Below are positions 11,695-22,942 of a DNA stretch of 64,000 bases, piece by piece. The translations under genes and the position numbers were made by a program. Within the stretch, counting starts at the first letter, position 1; each line of letters opens with the position of its first letter. Where the stretch lies: positions 441,986,619 to 442,050,618 of the forward strand of contig OZ010786.1 in NCBI GenBank assembly GCA_963932465.1. Reading direction: 5' to 3'. The notes under the pieces are model-generated. The model had not been told where the DNA came from and did no database searches. It saw only the letters and a program-made list of their open reading frames with translations. Source of the stretch: Maratus speciosus. Lineage: Eukaryota; Arthropoda; Arachnida; Araneae; Salticidae.

Positions 11695-12553
11695 ACCCGA
11701 CTGAAAAGAAGGGTTACGTGTTTTACGCGTATCTGTGTATGTGGATTTCTTTATACCCTCGAAACATCCCAACGGCTGGATGGATTTTAATGAATGAGGT
11801 CTCTATCAATTCGTCTTAAAGTCCCGATGGTTATAGGCTAGGTTTGTTTTTATAAATTCAAAATGGCGGTCGTAATATACAAAATGGTGGTAGAGACGAA
11901 AAAAAAAATTACGCACCCTATTGAGTGGCATATCATTGAATAGGTCTTTCAAAATGAAGACAATGTTTCATTGACTATTTTACAGTCAGAAGCTCCGTTA
12001 AAATATTATACAACCTGGAAGTTGTGTATGTATTGTGGATCTCTATTTTTACTGCAACTCTAACCATTATAGACATCTACAGAGCTCATCAAAACAGTGT
12101 TTATAGATAGGAACTAACAATTAAACACAACGCAAAAGTCATCAATACAAGTAAATAAAAAAAAGGTAAGTAATAAAAAAAAAATATTTTAAGTCAATTC
12201 CTACTTAGGTCAATAAGAGAATTTTTTTTCACCCATTCTTCTTTAAGTGCTCTCTCGGACTTAAAATACCTTGATCAAGAAGAGGGCTCTTTCGATTATT
12301 GAAAATTAATTAATTAAATTTAATTAATTAATTAATATTTGAAGAAACTGGACTAACATCAAGTGCCATCCAGTAGAAGTTAAAAAAAAATCTTTTTGAG
12401 CTTGATTGGATGAATAATAAGTATTTTATTAACAACTGAAAATTTGAACAAGATATATATAGCAAGAGTGTGAGCTAATAGTAGGAATTGGAAAAAAAAT
12501 AGTTTCACATTGATGAGAAATAATTAATTACTTCGCTTTTTACGCAGTCGGGT
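11695..12553 (+). mobile_element. ACCCGACTG-family element, copy 1
   Basis: It is bounded by ACCCGACTG (11695) and CAGTCGGGT (ending 12553). The body matches the copy at 55385-57270 (inverted) and the shorter copy at 58042-58547 (inverted) over most of its length, including the AAAATGGCGG / CCGCCATTTT region near 11870. It contains an inserted AATTCCTACT element (12194-12490), which the 58042 copy lacks. It has no coding frame. The short 9-bp ends do not decide a superfamily. Confidence 0.82.
12194..12490 (+). mobile_element. AATTCCTACT-family element, copy a (nested)
   Basis: It starts TCAATTCCTACTTAGGTC and ends CTAATAGTAGGAATTG, an imperfect inverted end pair. The copy of the host element at 58042-58547 lacks this block, defining it as an insertion. 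Other copies are at 50623-52943, 56443-56764 and 61433-61970. It carries a CTTGATCAAG palindrome (12270-12279) and a run of TTAATTAATTAA. Its right end is also the undisturbed counterpart of the Helitron 2 insertion site. Confidence 0.82.
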
Positions 12554-13049
12554 TTTTTGATTTTTGAAATTTAATTGTTTATTTATATATATATTTTGTA
12601 CCGCCATTACAAAACAATTATCTTCATGGTAGCATAGCTGCCAACTGTACCGTTTTTCTGGTATCACTAAATTTGTATAGATATTTTTTTACTTAAGAGC
12701 TATAATATACTCCAAGCTACAGCGTTCGTCCGAAGTATTAGACGCCCCATATCATCCTGATAGGTGGTTCCATTCATTCAACGTATTGAATTTAGGTTTT
12801 AAAATTTCCCGATGACCTCTTCCGTGAATCTCACTGTTACTATCGTTCCGCTCCGCTGTCATAAAGGGTAAAGGGACCTCTGACTGGTGAGCGGCCGCTT
12901 TTTCCGCAGAGAAGTGGTGGTCTGACCTTTCCACCCGTTCCAAACCTTCCCCTAAAACTATAATGTTCTCGAAGTCGCAGCGGTCTTCCTGAGTATTAAA
13001 CGCCCGCCGCATCACACAACCTGATTGTCGACGCCTTAAACTTATCGAT
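12554..13049. other. Stretch with a GC-richer unclassified block (about 12740-13045)
   Basis: The block is distinctly GC-richer than its surroundings and contains two related segments (GTATTAGACGCCCCATATCA near 12735 and GTATTAAACGCCCGCCGCAT near 12990). A 123-codon minus-strand frame (12752-13123) lies over it. That frame runs across the border of the next transposon and matches nothing I recognise, so I read the block as a fragment of an unclassified repeat. Confidence 0.4.
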
Positions 13050-13774
13050 TTAAGGGGGCACAGGACCTCTGAGTTTGTCGAAACAATAAAAAACATCGGC
13101 TTCTTCAAAGAACCAAAACACAAACAATATACAATTAAGATCTTTTTCTCTTCTTTCTGCTTAAAGTATGTATCTTTAAGTACATTATCCAGAAAAATAA
13201 ATGTTGTATGTACAAAATTAATATTTAAATTTTAAATTTAAAAATTCATCTCACTAATGCGTGATTAAGTGCTGCGGGCATGATAAAACTCTACAATATG
13301 CATATAGAAAACAATTTTAGAGCAAAATGGAATCATAACATACCTACTTATAACTTAAAACCGAAATATACGCAAAAAGTTTTGTTTAAAATTTAATTTT
13401 AATACAAAATAAAAAAAAAGTTCAAAAATCTCATTTTTTTTTCAAGTTTTTCAAGTGCAAAAAAATAAATAACCAAAATATCTGAATTTTTTTGGATTTA
13501 CCCTGTAGACTATAAAGAAACGCATATTTGTTTAATTTTTTCTAAGCTTTAGCTTACATAGTTTAAAAGTAACAGTGTGCGCAAACTCCAAATTTACTAA
13601 TCTGAGAAAACGCTTTTCAAAGTTTCAATATCTACGGACCTTCTATTATACTCATCATCTAAAAATTATTATAACTCAAGAAATAATCCAGATTTTTGAA
13701 TGCGGAAACATTCAGAATAAAGCAAAGATTGAAAACTGATTTTTTGAAAGTTTAAAGGTCATGTGCCCCCTTAA
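13050..13774. mobile_element. TTAA-flanked MITE (TTAAGGGGGCACA ends)
   Basis: It begins TTAAGGGGGCACAGGACCT and ends AGGTCATGTGCCCCCTTAA, with inverted ends of about 19 bp and one mismatch, and TTAA on both sides. TTAA targeting points to a piggyBac-type non-autonomous element. The 725-bp interior has no coding frame. Confidence 0.8.
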
Positions 13775-15100
13775 GATGTTTTCAAAAATTTCCGGTGATA
13801 TCATCTGTGGTCGAGTCTACCGCTTCTGTTTCTGGGTAGTGTTAAAATGGTAAATTGCCCTTGAACTGTCACGCCTTTTGCGTGAAGTAGCGACGGTTGC
13901 AGATTTCACGATTAATTAAGTCAAAATGCACTATTACATTTTAGCGATAAGAAAAAATGCGTAAATGTTTTCAACTACGGTGTAGATGTATTTAGTATGT
14001 GCGATATAAATCTACTAAGACGATTTCTTTTTGTAAAAAATAGGTACCAAATATATAAAGAAATATAGCCTACTGCGACCACTGTACATGGAATACCAAA
14101 TATTTTAAATTTATAGTCAAAGTTTCGTGTATATTAAAAACGGTTTTGGCAATTCTTTTTACAAGATCCTGTTTTAAAACAATAAGGGTTTCGTGCAAAA
14201 TGACATTCAAGATTACCAATTGAAAAAAATGTATCCTGAATTGAATCTACTGAATTTGGTATACGTACAACTGTTATTAATTGAAGAGCTGAGTGGATGA
14301 ACATTTTGCTACATTGGTATGCTACACTTTCTAATTTTTTTTTAAATCTTTTGGATGAAAGCGTTATGAGGTATGCTATCACATTGTGCAGCTAAAATAC
14401 TAAGATTCTATTTAGTCTTGAAGATTTAAGAGATTATTCATTTATATTTAATATTTTAATATGTAATAATGTCAATAATATTAATAATTTTTAATATTTG
14501 AAAATTAAATATGAATAAGTTTTTCTGACAGAGTTAAGTACCATACCTGTTAATATTTTAAACACATGGTATCAAACAGAAAATAAATCATTAAAATTTA
14601 CAGCAAAAACTTTCACCTCAAATTTCTTGAATTGTAATTTTTGTTACTTAACATCTTCTTCCACTTACCTCTTCAACTGAATTACTTTTTTATTCATATT
14701 GCTTGATACCTACTTCATTTCAATTTTTTGAATTAAATATATTAGCATTATTTAGTAACAGAATAGATGATGCGAATATTTTTATTTCGAAAATGTTATA
14801 GCAATAAAAAATCTGAATAAAAAAATTTGACCATACGACGATTCTACCATGTGAATATCAAGGGATACCTTACTGCAATATCTATAAATTTTCAATTACG
14901 TTTGTTCATGTGAATATGGTTCATATTCGATATTATCTACCTCCTCTCAAAGTTCGTATGTATATCTTTGATTCCCCCTGTATACTTAGTGCCATTCGTG
15001 CTATTCGCAAAGTTTAAAATCAAATGTTATGTTTTATAAAATGTTGTAACGTGTTACAATTTTGGATGATACTCTTCAGTTTCTCTAATGTCTGATATAT
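13775..15100. other. AT-rich non-coding stretch
   Basis: I find no RNA gene or transposon ends. An 82-codon minus frame at 14134-14382 has scattered cysteines (the C-terminal part reads ...NPYCFKTGSCKKNCQ) but no family I recognise. It may be chance or a gene relic. Confidence 0.4.
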
Positions 15101-15103
15101 CTG

Positions 15104-15420
15104 GTGAGTAAAACTGGTGATAGGTGTCCGCAGCCAATACCGGCTATTATATCGTGGTGTGGAAGGGGCCGCCATGGCGCGGCGTCCGCGCTACCATTAG
15201 GGAGGAACCACACTTTAGCCTTCTTCCAGGGTTTTCATACTGACATAGAATCGTCGCTAGAAACCTCAACACTTGGCACAAACAACTATCAACGTAGCCC
15301 TCCTAGGTCTCTAATTTCTGCTCATTCTTTTGAGGGGACATTCTCCCACAGGATGCCCTGACTATTTCGCTACCCCTCCCTCAAGTTTCAGTTCGTACCC
15401 TGTGAATAAACACACATAAA
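15104..15420 (-). other. GC-rich block, possible retroelement leader relic
   Basis: This is a compositional island. On the minus strand the adjoining sequence has an AATAAAG-like signal (about 15430-15440) and TTTATTCACAGG, which looks like a 3' splice acceptor or an LTR border, followed by GC-rich DNA. An 85-codon plus frame (15104-15361) covers it but shows no recognisable domain. It may be a fragment of an LTR element or a decayed exon; neither can be shown from sequence alone. Confidence 0.3.
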
Positions 15421-15863
15421 CAACTTAAAACACTACTTTATTATTACAACTACAATACAGGAACATATGACATGTGTGAGTCCACACGACTGCAGACTTT
15501 AGTTCCAATAATTAACCACTTAACTGTTTTGCTCGAACTCTGTTCAGGCAAGAAAAGTTAGCTTGCTTCGTTACTAAAAGCTTTTACACACCACTAATTT
15601 TTACCTGAAATCTACGGTACATTAAATGACAGACTTTTCCTAATTATTTAAGGCAAGTATTATATTTTTGTACTTAAAAAGTGTTGTGGGCTCCCTGTTT
15701 TTAGTGTATCGTATTAAAAAAAATGTGACAATTAAGTGGTTAAATGGCTTACCAGCTATACTTTTAGGCTAAATAGGAATAAAATAATGAATAGATAGAT
15801 ATTAAAGTTGTATCAGTCATTATTACCTCGTTTAATCGTTGAATTTGTAGCATTCCCCTGAGA
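15421..15863. other. AT-rich stretch, nothing recognised
   Basis: No coding frame, repeat or RNA structure stands out here. Confidence 0.4.
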
Positions 15864-16101
15864 TTAACACGTTCACGCCGGCGCGGTGGGTCACACTCGA
15901 CTGTCTGAAAGCTGGCAAGTCTCCTGCCATTTTAGATACCAGTATTTTAATACAGAAAATGTTCTTTTACTTAATTAGAACAATTGGGCGATTTAAAGGA
16001 ATAACTTTTTTTCTAAAAAAACAGTGGTGTGCAAAAAGCCGGAGACGTGACAAGTTTGAGACAGTCGAGTGTGACCCACCGCGCCGGTGTGAACGTGTTA
16101 A
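15864..16101. mobile_element. piggyBac-type MITE (TTAACACGTTCAC ends)
   Basis: It begins TTAACACGTTCACGCCGGCG and ends CGCCGGTGTGAACGTGTTAA. The inverted ends continue inward through GCGGTGGGTCACACTCGACT and a GACAAGT/GGCAAGT segment, about 65 bp in all. TTAA lies at both borders (15864-15867 and 16098-16101). At 238 bp it is too small to code. Frames across it at 16013-16362 (minus) are spurious. Confidence 0.88.
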
Positions 16102-16406
16102 GTAAATAAAATAATACTGTTAAAAACTGTGGTAGAACTGTACGCTGTAAACAATGCGACATACATAACAAAAAATGAGGTAACAATATTGCACAAAAAT
16201 GTATAATAAACAAAAACTTGTGTCAAAACTAAATCGCGAAAACCAACGTTTGGACACACGATATATAAATCGAACACTGTGAAAATAGCCAGGCGTATAG
16301 GTTTCGTTGGTATTAAGACTCACATCATCAGTGTATAAAATCAATATCCCAACCCCAAACACATGAAAGGCAAAAACCGAAATGTCAGTAAGAAAAGAAC
16401 CGAAAC

Positions 16407-16533
16407 ACCATCATGTTCCAGCAACCAATGAGATCAAAACGTAAGTGAAGCATCGTGACATAACAACTCACGATGCTTATGTCATGATACTTCACTACCG
16501 CTTTGATCTCATTCGTTGCTGGAACATGATGGT
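16407..16533. mobile_element. Near-perfect palindrome, 127 bp (fold-back MITE)
   Basis: The left arm ACCATCATGTTCCAGCAAC... and the right arm ...GTTGCTGGAACATGATGGT pair over about 58 bp with few mismatches around an 11-bp loop. I see no convincing target duplication. Transcribed, it would give a long stem-loop. Confidence 0.85.
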
Positions 16534-16981
16534 CTTTAAGGTGATTTGTTTACCTACGTTTGAGTTTCGTCTTTCATATATTTGCGGGGATGTTGACTTA
16601 CACTGATACACTGTTGTATACACTGATGATATGTGTTCCAGTACTGACGAAACGTATAGTTACGTTTATTGTTAGCACTATTGTCATAGTGCTCGTTGTG
16701 TGTTCAAATGTTGGTTTTTAGCGAAAAATGTACATTTTTACAACAATGCTGCATGAAATCCGTATGTTATTGAATTATTTCATAAATTTTCTATATCCAG
16801 TTTTTATTAGTGAATATATATTTTTTATATTTAAAAAAATAAATATTTTTATAGCAGCGAAAATCGTAGAATATTTGAAAGAAATAGTTTATTTATTTAT
16901 TTAGACATTTTTGAAACATTAGCCTCAGGTACATTAGAAATTTAAATAAATTCTCATTCCCTTTTTTGAATAAGAAACATA

Positions 16982-17497
16982 TAATTCCTTTGTTTTTGGC
17001 TGAATTTATTTGTACTATATTTGTACTTTGTAGCTTATTTGTACTATAGATAATTTTAATCATTCAAAAAGGTTTTTTATAGCACAGTTTTTCTGAAAAC
17101 TATGCATCATTTGTTTACTTGTTGATAACATAAACATAATAAATAAGCAACTTAATTCCTTTGTTTTTTACTATATTTATTTGTACTAGATTTGTACTTT
17201 GTGGCTTATTTGTACTATAGATACTTTTAATCATTCAGAAAGGTTTTTTATAGCACAGTTTTTCTGAAAACTATGCATAATTTGTTTACTTGTTGATAAC
17301 ATAAACATAATAAGTAAGCAAGTTAATTCCTTTGTTTTTTACTATATTTATTTGTGCTATATTTGTACTTTTAGGCTTATTTGTACTATAAGATACTTTT
17401 AATCATTTAGAAAGGTTTTTTATAGCACAGTTTTTCTGAAAAATATGCATCATTTGTTTACTTGTTGATAACATAAACATAATAAATAAGCAACTTA
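16982..17497. repeat. Tandem repeat, unit about 171 bp, 3 copies
   Basis: Units begin TAATTCCTTTGTTTTT at about 16982, 17153 and 17324 and share TATTTGTACT words, GGTTTTTTATAGCACAG and GTTTACTTGTTGATAAC. Identity is high. No coding frame. The monomer length is satellite-like, but only three units are present. Confidence 0.92.
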
Positions 17498-17755
17498 CAT
17501 TCTTTGGTCTCACTTTTTTTCTGACTTATCATTTATCATAAGTGAAAATATCTGTTGACGAAATGGAAAGTAAGATGAATTTATTGTGTAGCAAATAATG
17601 TATGACAGTGGAGTATTCTTGCGAGTGGTATATTGATGGGAAAAAATACATGTCACAATATTTTCTTTTCAATCAATCTAGTAATATATTTCCTGTATCT
17701 CTAAATTAACCATTTGAACAAGGGTCTGGACATATTCGTCCACGGGTTATTTTTA

Positions 17756-18882
17756 GGTGCGTTCGTAATTATACAAATACGTAGCACCTAAAGTCGCCGT
17801 CTGGTCCGTCTGTTTGTCTATCCGTTTGTCCGCATATAACAGTGCAAAAACTACCCAACCGAATGGTTTAAAATTTAATATATGAGGACATCAGAATCCA
17901 AGAGGTACAAGTGATGAAATTTCGATTTGGAGTAAATTAAATTCAAAGATAATTGACATTAAAGTTGAACATCAGTAATAAGTAACTGAATTGAAATAGG
18001 AAACAGCTGCTTGTTTCACAGTGGTATTTGAATTCTTATTTCAATAAATGTGAAAAAAGTAGAATGCAATTTTCTTTAAATTTATAATTAATCGATATTC
18101 ATCATTATTCGGTAAAAGTGGTTTATCTTTAAAACACAACACATAATTGGAAAATCACTTATATTTCTTTACCTGAAAATAAAAAAGCATATTTCCAGGT
18201 CGTCTGTGCACTTAGTTCATTTTTTTCAATTTTGTCACTTATACCCCTTGGCTTCTGGTGTCCTCATATATAGTCGTTGCAGATTTTTGTCAAGTCATTT
18301 AAAATTTTATGAAAATCAAATCAAAACTTAAAAAGATATTAAAATAGCTGTACATTTACACTATGAAAAGTTCAATATTAACGTGAAAATAAAAATGTTC
18401 TTTAAAAGCAACGTAACAACTCTTTTCACGAAGATGGTCATAGATGATGATACAAACGTCGATTACTATCATTTTATTTTAATGTTTATTTAGTTTTTGA
18501 CTTTACAACATTTTGAATACACCATTTAGTAAATTTGCGATTTTTTTATTTTCAAATTAATATTGAACTTAAAAAGATATTAATAAAAGTTTTCTTCATT
18601 CAATTAAATCCTACCGTACGTAATTAATTCAATGATATCCCATGATAGGTAATGATTTTAGGTTGCCATGGTGATTCGTCATGATGGTTATATTCTACAT
18701 AAGATAGAGGCATAATATTTCCTTATTACTGAATTTAATATATATAATAGTAATAAATTTTGTATTCATGTTTCTTTGCATAAGAGTGCAACAGCTATTG
18801 CACTAAGATCTGAATAGTTATAAAATTAGTTATAATACGAACGCACCTCATTTGCGACGTCTGACGCACAATTTCCGACTTG
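17756..18882. mobile_element. GGTGCGTTCGTA element, copy 2
   Basis: Left end GGTGCGTTCGTAATTA, right region TACGAACGCACC then ...CAATTTCCGACTTG, matching the ends of 9148-10263. It is flanked by TTTA on both sides (17752-17755 and 18883-18886). It carries a decayed GTCCGTCT microsatellite and only one unit of the 173-bp repeat, plus a nested MITE at 17883-18266. No coding frame. Confidence 0.8.
17883..18266. mobile_element. MITE nested in the GGTGCGTTCGTA element
   Basis: It begins TGAGGACATCAGAATCCAAG and ends CTTGGCTTCTGGTGTCCTCA; the inverted ends extend about 40 bp. Copy 1 of the host element reads straight through this point (near 9295), so this is an insertion. TATA flanks both sides. 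384 bp, non-coding. Confidence 0.85.
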
Positions 18883-19972
18883 TTTATTCTATTCGTAGCA
18901 CATTTTGAAAAATAATCTTTGTCATACACTTAACCGTTTAGTGCGCAACATTGCATATATGTAAACAACAGTGTTTTGAATTTAATAGAATTTTTATTCG
19001 CATATATCTAATTCAGACCAGAAAATTATAATAGCAATATTTGCTTTATTTAATAACAGACATTCTGTATTGAGATAAAGTGAAGTTTACCGTTGAAACC
19101 TTCTGGTGTGAAGTCAGATTATCTCAGTGTTGCCAGATTGGGGATTTTGTCCACATTTTGGGGAATTTTGAACCTCCAGGGGAATTTTTTGGGGACAAGT
19201 AGTTCGTGGGGAAATGTTTGGGGACATTGAAATTTTTGGGGAAAAACTTGGGGAATTTCTTTTTGCTATTTCACATAAAATTTACGAAAGTCATCTGACA
19301 GCACTGGATCTGCCTCGAACTCGATTTTGATTTGGAAAACGAAAATAAAATACAGAAATCTGAGATATCAATCATTATTCTCGTGGACGTGCTCATAGTT
19401 TACAACTTTATAACTTACACGTATCACAGGTGCATTACGACCTACCTTGGGCTACCCCCACCTGAATTTCCAGACCACAGTGCGGCAGATTTTCCTAGTC
19501 ATCGCAGATAGACATATACACATTTCTTTTATTAGTATAGATTTATACAAAAGTAATAAAAACAATTATTTAACTTTTATTTTGTTTAGGGCTGGTTAAT
19601 TTATACTTCGTAGAATAACCGCAGAGCTTTTTGCAAGATATGTAATTGCATACTAGAATCACATTGCTACGTTTATAATTGAACATTGCTCAATGAATGC
19701 AGCAGACCCCTTGTTTCTCGTTATAAGAAACTTGAATGAAAACTCTGCGATATTAAATAGCGTAAACCTTCCCATTACTAAATCTTCAGGTCTTATCCGA
19801 AGCGTTCTTTTGCCATGTTTTTAAAAAGATTTAATGGAGGATATTCCATTTACATTATGATCACGTGGTCAAGGCAAATAACTTCTAACGTAAAGAAGGG
19901 AAAGCTCCGTTGTTTTATAGGTTACAAAGTTTTATAGGTTACGAATTGAATATTTCCAACTGAGCGAAAAAA

Positions 19973-20044
19973 TGCCCAGGCTGGGAATCGAACACAGATC
20001 CTTGGCTTACAAGGCCAATGCTTTTCCGTTTAAGCTAACTGGGC
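19973..20044 (-). tRNA. tRNA-Thr(UGU)-like sequence, left arm (SINE-type or pseudogene)
   Basis: Reverse-strand cloverleaf: acceptor GCCCAGT, D stem GCTT/AAGC, anticodon stem TTGGC/GCCAA around loop CTTGTAA (anticodon TGT), then a T arm with GTTCGATTCCC. The T stem is mispaired here (CTGTG against CCCAG), so it is less tRNA-like than the right copy. Its placement in a palindrome inside a transposon argues for a SINE or pseudogene, not a functional tRNA gene. Confidence 0.55.
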
Positions 20045-20300
20045 CGACAACCAGCCACCATATTTCGCTCAGATAACCTTATTGGTAGTAACATCTGGTC
20101 TGTCATGTAGACAGCTCAACAGAATAAACCGCAGGTAAAGGAACTCCATATAAACGATGTGGATACGTAGATGTGGATACGTAGACATCGTTTATATGGA
20201 GTTCCTTTACCTGCGGTTTATTCTGTTGAGCTGTCTACATGACAGACCAGATGTTACTATCAATAAGGTTATCTGAGCGAAATATGCTGGCTGGTTGTCG

Positions 20301-20372
20301 GCCCAGTTAGCTTAAACGGAAAAGCATTGGCCTTGTAAGCCAAGGATTTGGGTTCGATTCCCACCCTGGGCA
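20301..20372 (+). tRNA. tRNA-Thr(UGU)-like sequence, right arm (SINE-type or pseudogene)
   Basis: GCCCAGT and CCTGGGC form the acceptor with one mismatch. The D stem is GCTT/AAGC. The anticodon stem TTGGC/GCCAA carries loop CTTGTAA with anticodon TGT. The T arm TTGGG-TTCGATT-CCCAC contains a good B box. It is followed by A and then six T residues, as for a Pol III terminator. The fold is good, but the duplicate inverted setting favours a tRNA-derived mobile sequence. Confidence 0.6.
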
Positions 20373-20741
20373 TTTTTTCGCTCAGTAGGAAATATTCAAT
20401 TCGTATGATAACTTTACCAATCAGTTTGATTGTGTTTAAATAATAGTTTTTATAGGTTAAGTCAGATATAGAAGCAGATTATGCCTACACCATCTTAGAT
20501 TAATTCAAATCTAACTAGACTACTAACTAGAGACTACTAACTAGACTACTAATTAAACTAACTAGAGATGGTCTAAACCTTGAAAAAGTTATTGGTATAA
20601 ACGTAGATAGAACTATCGTAATGATAGGCCAGCATCATCGATACGCAACAATTTAAAAAGAAGTGTAACCGAACTTGTCGTTGTAAAATTTATCTCTCAT
20701 TCTCTTCGTTTTGCTGCGAATATGCATACAAAATTCTGCCA

Positions 20742-20743
<2 letters not shown>

Positions 20744-20795
<52 letters not shown>
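20744..20795. repeat. Uninterrupted T run, 52 bases
   Basis: A mononucleotide run inside the hAT-like element. It may be an A-tail of a retroposed sequence on the minus strand; no body can be assigned. Confidence 0.9.
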
Positions 20796-20796
<1 letters not shown>

Positions 20797-21009
20797 AGTA
20801 AATGGGGAATTTTTCAAAAAAAGGCTTGATTTTGGAGGAAAAATTTTGAGTTTAAATTAGTAAAACTTTGTTTATGCTGGAAAACAGAAAATTGAAAATT
20901 TACTGTTTTGAGTAGAAACTGCGTTGGGGAATTTTTCGGAAAATAGCACTGATTTGGGGAAAATTCAGAAATTTTAGGGAAATTGACTTTCGACTATCTG
21001 GCAACACTG

Positions 21010-21991
21010 ATTATCTGAACTACGTTAATTTCTAAAACGTATTCTATTATGGAATCAAAAGATTAAATGTTAAGTTTTATAAAATAAATAAATATATAAC
21101 ATAAAGTATTTGGCGACATACTTTTTAAAAAATTTACTAATTTGAAATATTTTAGCCTAAAACAGCCACACGACAGTAGTTTATACTTGTATTGCAGATG
21201 TGCAATAGAAGAAAAGATTGACGTATTATATGAAAAATGTATCTCTGATTTTTTTTCATTATTTTTCCTGTGTAATAAACCTTTCAGAGAATCGTATATA
21301 ATTTTTTCGAAACAAAATAAAAAATCGCTCATTTAAGGGTTAAACTAGCATATTTATAAGATAATCTACCTCAAAGATACTTTTTTGTTATTTATAATAC
21401 GATTGGATATAAAAACAGTCACCCGTCCTGGCCTGAAATAAAAGTGTTTAGAAAATGACCTTCTAATTAAAAAAAAAAAATTAATGAAGTTACACATTTT
21501 ATACGTTTGTTTAAGACGATGTAAGAATGTATTTCAAATAAAATAATTCATTGTAAGGTGTCTGAGAAATTTATAAAAACATTTTTGGAAACCTATTTCT
21601 GTTAAGAAAGGAATTTATCAATTTTTATGTCACATAAATCCTAGATTATTTGAAGGATTGGACAACACAAATTTTCTTAACTCACAAAATATGACAGAGT
21701 TACTCCGAGCCAAACCTATGTGCAATGCGTTGATGTATGTGAAATTTGATTTAGCTTGAATAAACTATATGGAGATACTTGTGATTATCAGTTGAATCCC
21801 CTCAAGGTGCATTTGAATTTTGATGCTAATTGTTTGTAATGCTGCTGAAAATGATTTAGGTATACATTACTATTTTATGATTTTGCATTTTATTCTCTTG
21901 GAGCACAAATTTACTATATGTATCATTTGAGGTGAATTAGAGGTTTTTCTTTGAAATTAACTTTTTAAATTAAAAAAAAAGAGAAAATGCA
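21010..21991. other. AT-rich stretch with a diverged dispersed repeat (about 21560-21960)
   Basis: From about 21590 the sequence resembles 25450-26050, 29600-29960 and 41040-41420. Shared words include a degraded GGAATTTATCA (AGAAGTTATCA in the others), AAATATGACAG, TTACTCCGA/TTACTTCGA and GTGAAATTTGATTT. This is an old non-coding repeat family of four copies here. Overlapping frames on opposite strands at 21063-21336 are chance. Confidence 0.55.
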
Positions 21992-22057
21992 TTAACACTA
22001 GAAAGGCCAGAAATTTTAGTCAAGTTTTATAAAAATATTTCACACCAGAATTTTTAT

Positions 22058-22888
22058 TTAACCCTTTAGCGAACGGGGCCCACAAAAAAGGATACCCAAT
22101 TTTAAGAGCACTGGCACCAGAAATAGTTAATTAAAATTTTCCTTTGATAGAATACGTGGGTACTGAACAGGTACTGAACAGGTAATCAGCATTGAGGGGT
22201 TTCCTAGCTGATAACAGCTTAACACCCAGACTAGGAAATTGAAATGTCTTATGTTTTAAAGAGCCATTGGGATAAAGTTAAACTGTAGCAAAGCTACTAG
22301 AAGAGTAAAAGAAGTTAACAAGAGAAAATAAGGAAGTTCAAGAAAGAAAGGAATAAAATTGAATTTTAAAGTAAATACTTAAGATGACAGAAAGTTAACG
22401 ACAAATCTTAAAAAATACAAGAATCTTAAAAAATGTAAAGTCAAACTGTAGTTGTGTAACTACTATAAGGAATTTAGAAAGTTAAAGTTAGTACTGTTCA
22501 GAGAAACTCTCACCAAGCATGGGCAAGAAAAGCTAGGGTGGCAAAGACCACATTATCCTACAAAAAAGGGACTAATCAGGGCCATACATTATATTTTAAA
22601 AGTTTTACAATTTTTTTTTTTTGGTTTCTATAGTATATAGAGAGGTTATATATATATATATATATAAATAAGAAAAGAAAAATATATAAATATATAAGAG
22701 GCAAAATATAGTATGGAGAACTCAGATGTTACTGAGTGTCCATAATTATGGAAAACCTGGGCCGTTTCCGATGCTGGATAAAATACGTGGCTCGAAACTG
22801 CTTTTTAATTTCTAATAAATCTTTTTTTTAATTCTGGTGTCAGTCCATCATTTTACAAATACAATTACTCCGCGCAGGAAAGGGTTAA
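22058..22888. mobile_element. TTAA element (piggyBac-type), nested
   Basis: Begins TTAACCCTTTAGCG and ends CGCAGGAAAGGGTTAA. The terminal TTAACCCTTT is perfect and the inner bases match partly. 831 bp with no transposase frame; a 62-codon frame (22452-22640) is not convincing. A TA microsatellite lies at about 22647-22665. Confidence 0.72.
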
Positions 22889-22942
22889 AACAGTTAATTT
22901 TTTTTATTTAACGTTTCTTCTTTGTGTCTTTCAAACTTATTT

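Larger units (their letters stand above)
19940..20405. repeat. Long inverted repeat with two divergent tRNA-like cores
   Basis: Arms of about 220 bp run from TACGAATTGAATATTTCC (19940) inward and return to GGAAATATTCAATTCGTA (ending 20405). They meet at a short centre with two GTGGATACGTAG words (about 20158-20184). The arms are nearly identical; the visible differences cluster in the tRNA T-arm. Each arm holds one tRNA-Thr-like sequence reading outwards. This looks like a fold-back pair of a tRNA-derived SINE. RNA from either strand would be a long hairpin. Confidence 0.9.
19125..21009. mobile_element. hAT-like non-autonomous element
   Basis: It begins CAGTGTTGCCAGAT and ends ATCTGGCAACACTG. 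The 7-bp flank ATTATCT is repeated on both sides (19118-19124 and 21010-21016), close to the 8-bp duplication of hAT elements. The subterminal parts are rich in GGGGAAATTT words on both arms. Within it sits a 466-bp palindrome with tRNA-like cores (19940-20405) and a 52-base T run (20744-20795). There is no transposase frame. Confidence 0.8.

Noticed and set aside
12752..13123. 123-codon minus frame over the GC-richer block
   Set aside because: It crosses the TTAA border of the next MITE at 13050 and shows no recognisable domain.
15104..15361. Protein-coding exon in the GC-rich block
   Set aside because: The 85-codon frame has no domain, and the minus strand looks more like a retroelement leader; evidence is too thin for either.
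16982..17497. Relation of the 171-bp tandem repeat to the 173-bp repeat at 9290
   Set aside because: The unit lengths are alike but the sequences share no recognisable words.
19973..20372. A functional tRNA-Thr gene pair
   Set aside because: The fold is good, but the two copies lie as a palindrome inside a transposon, one has a mispaired T stem, and a SINE-like origin explains both.
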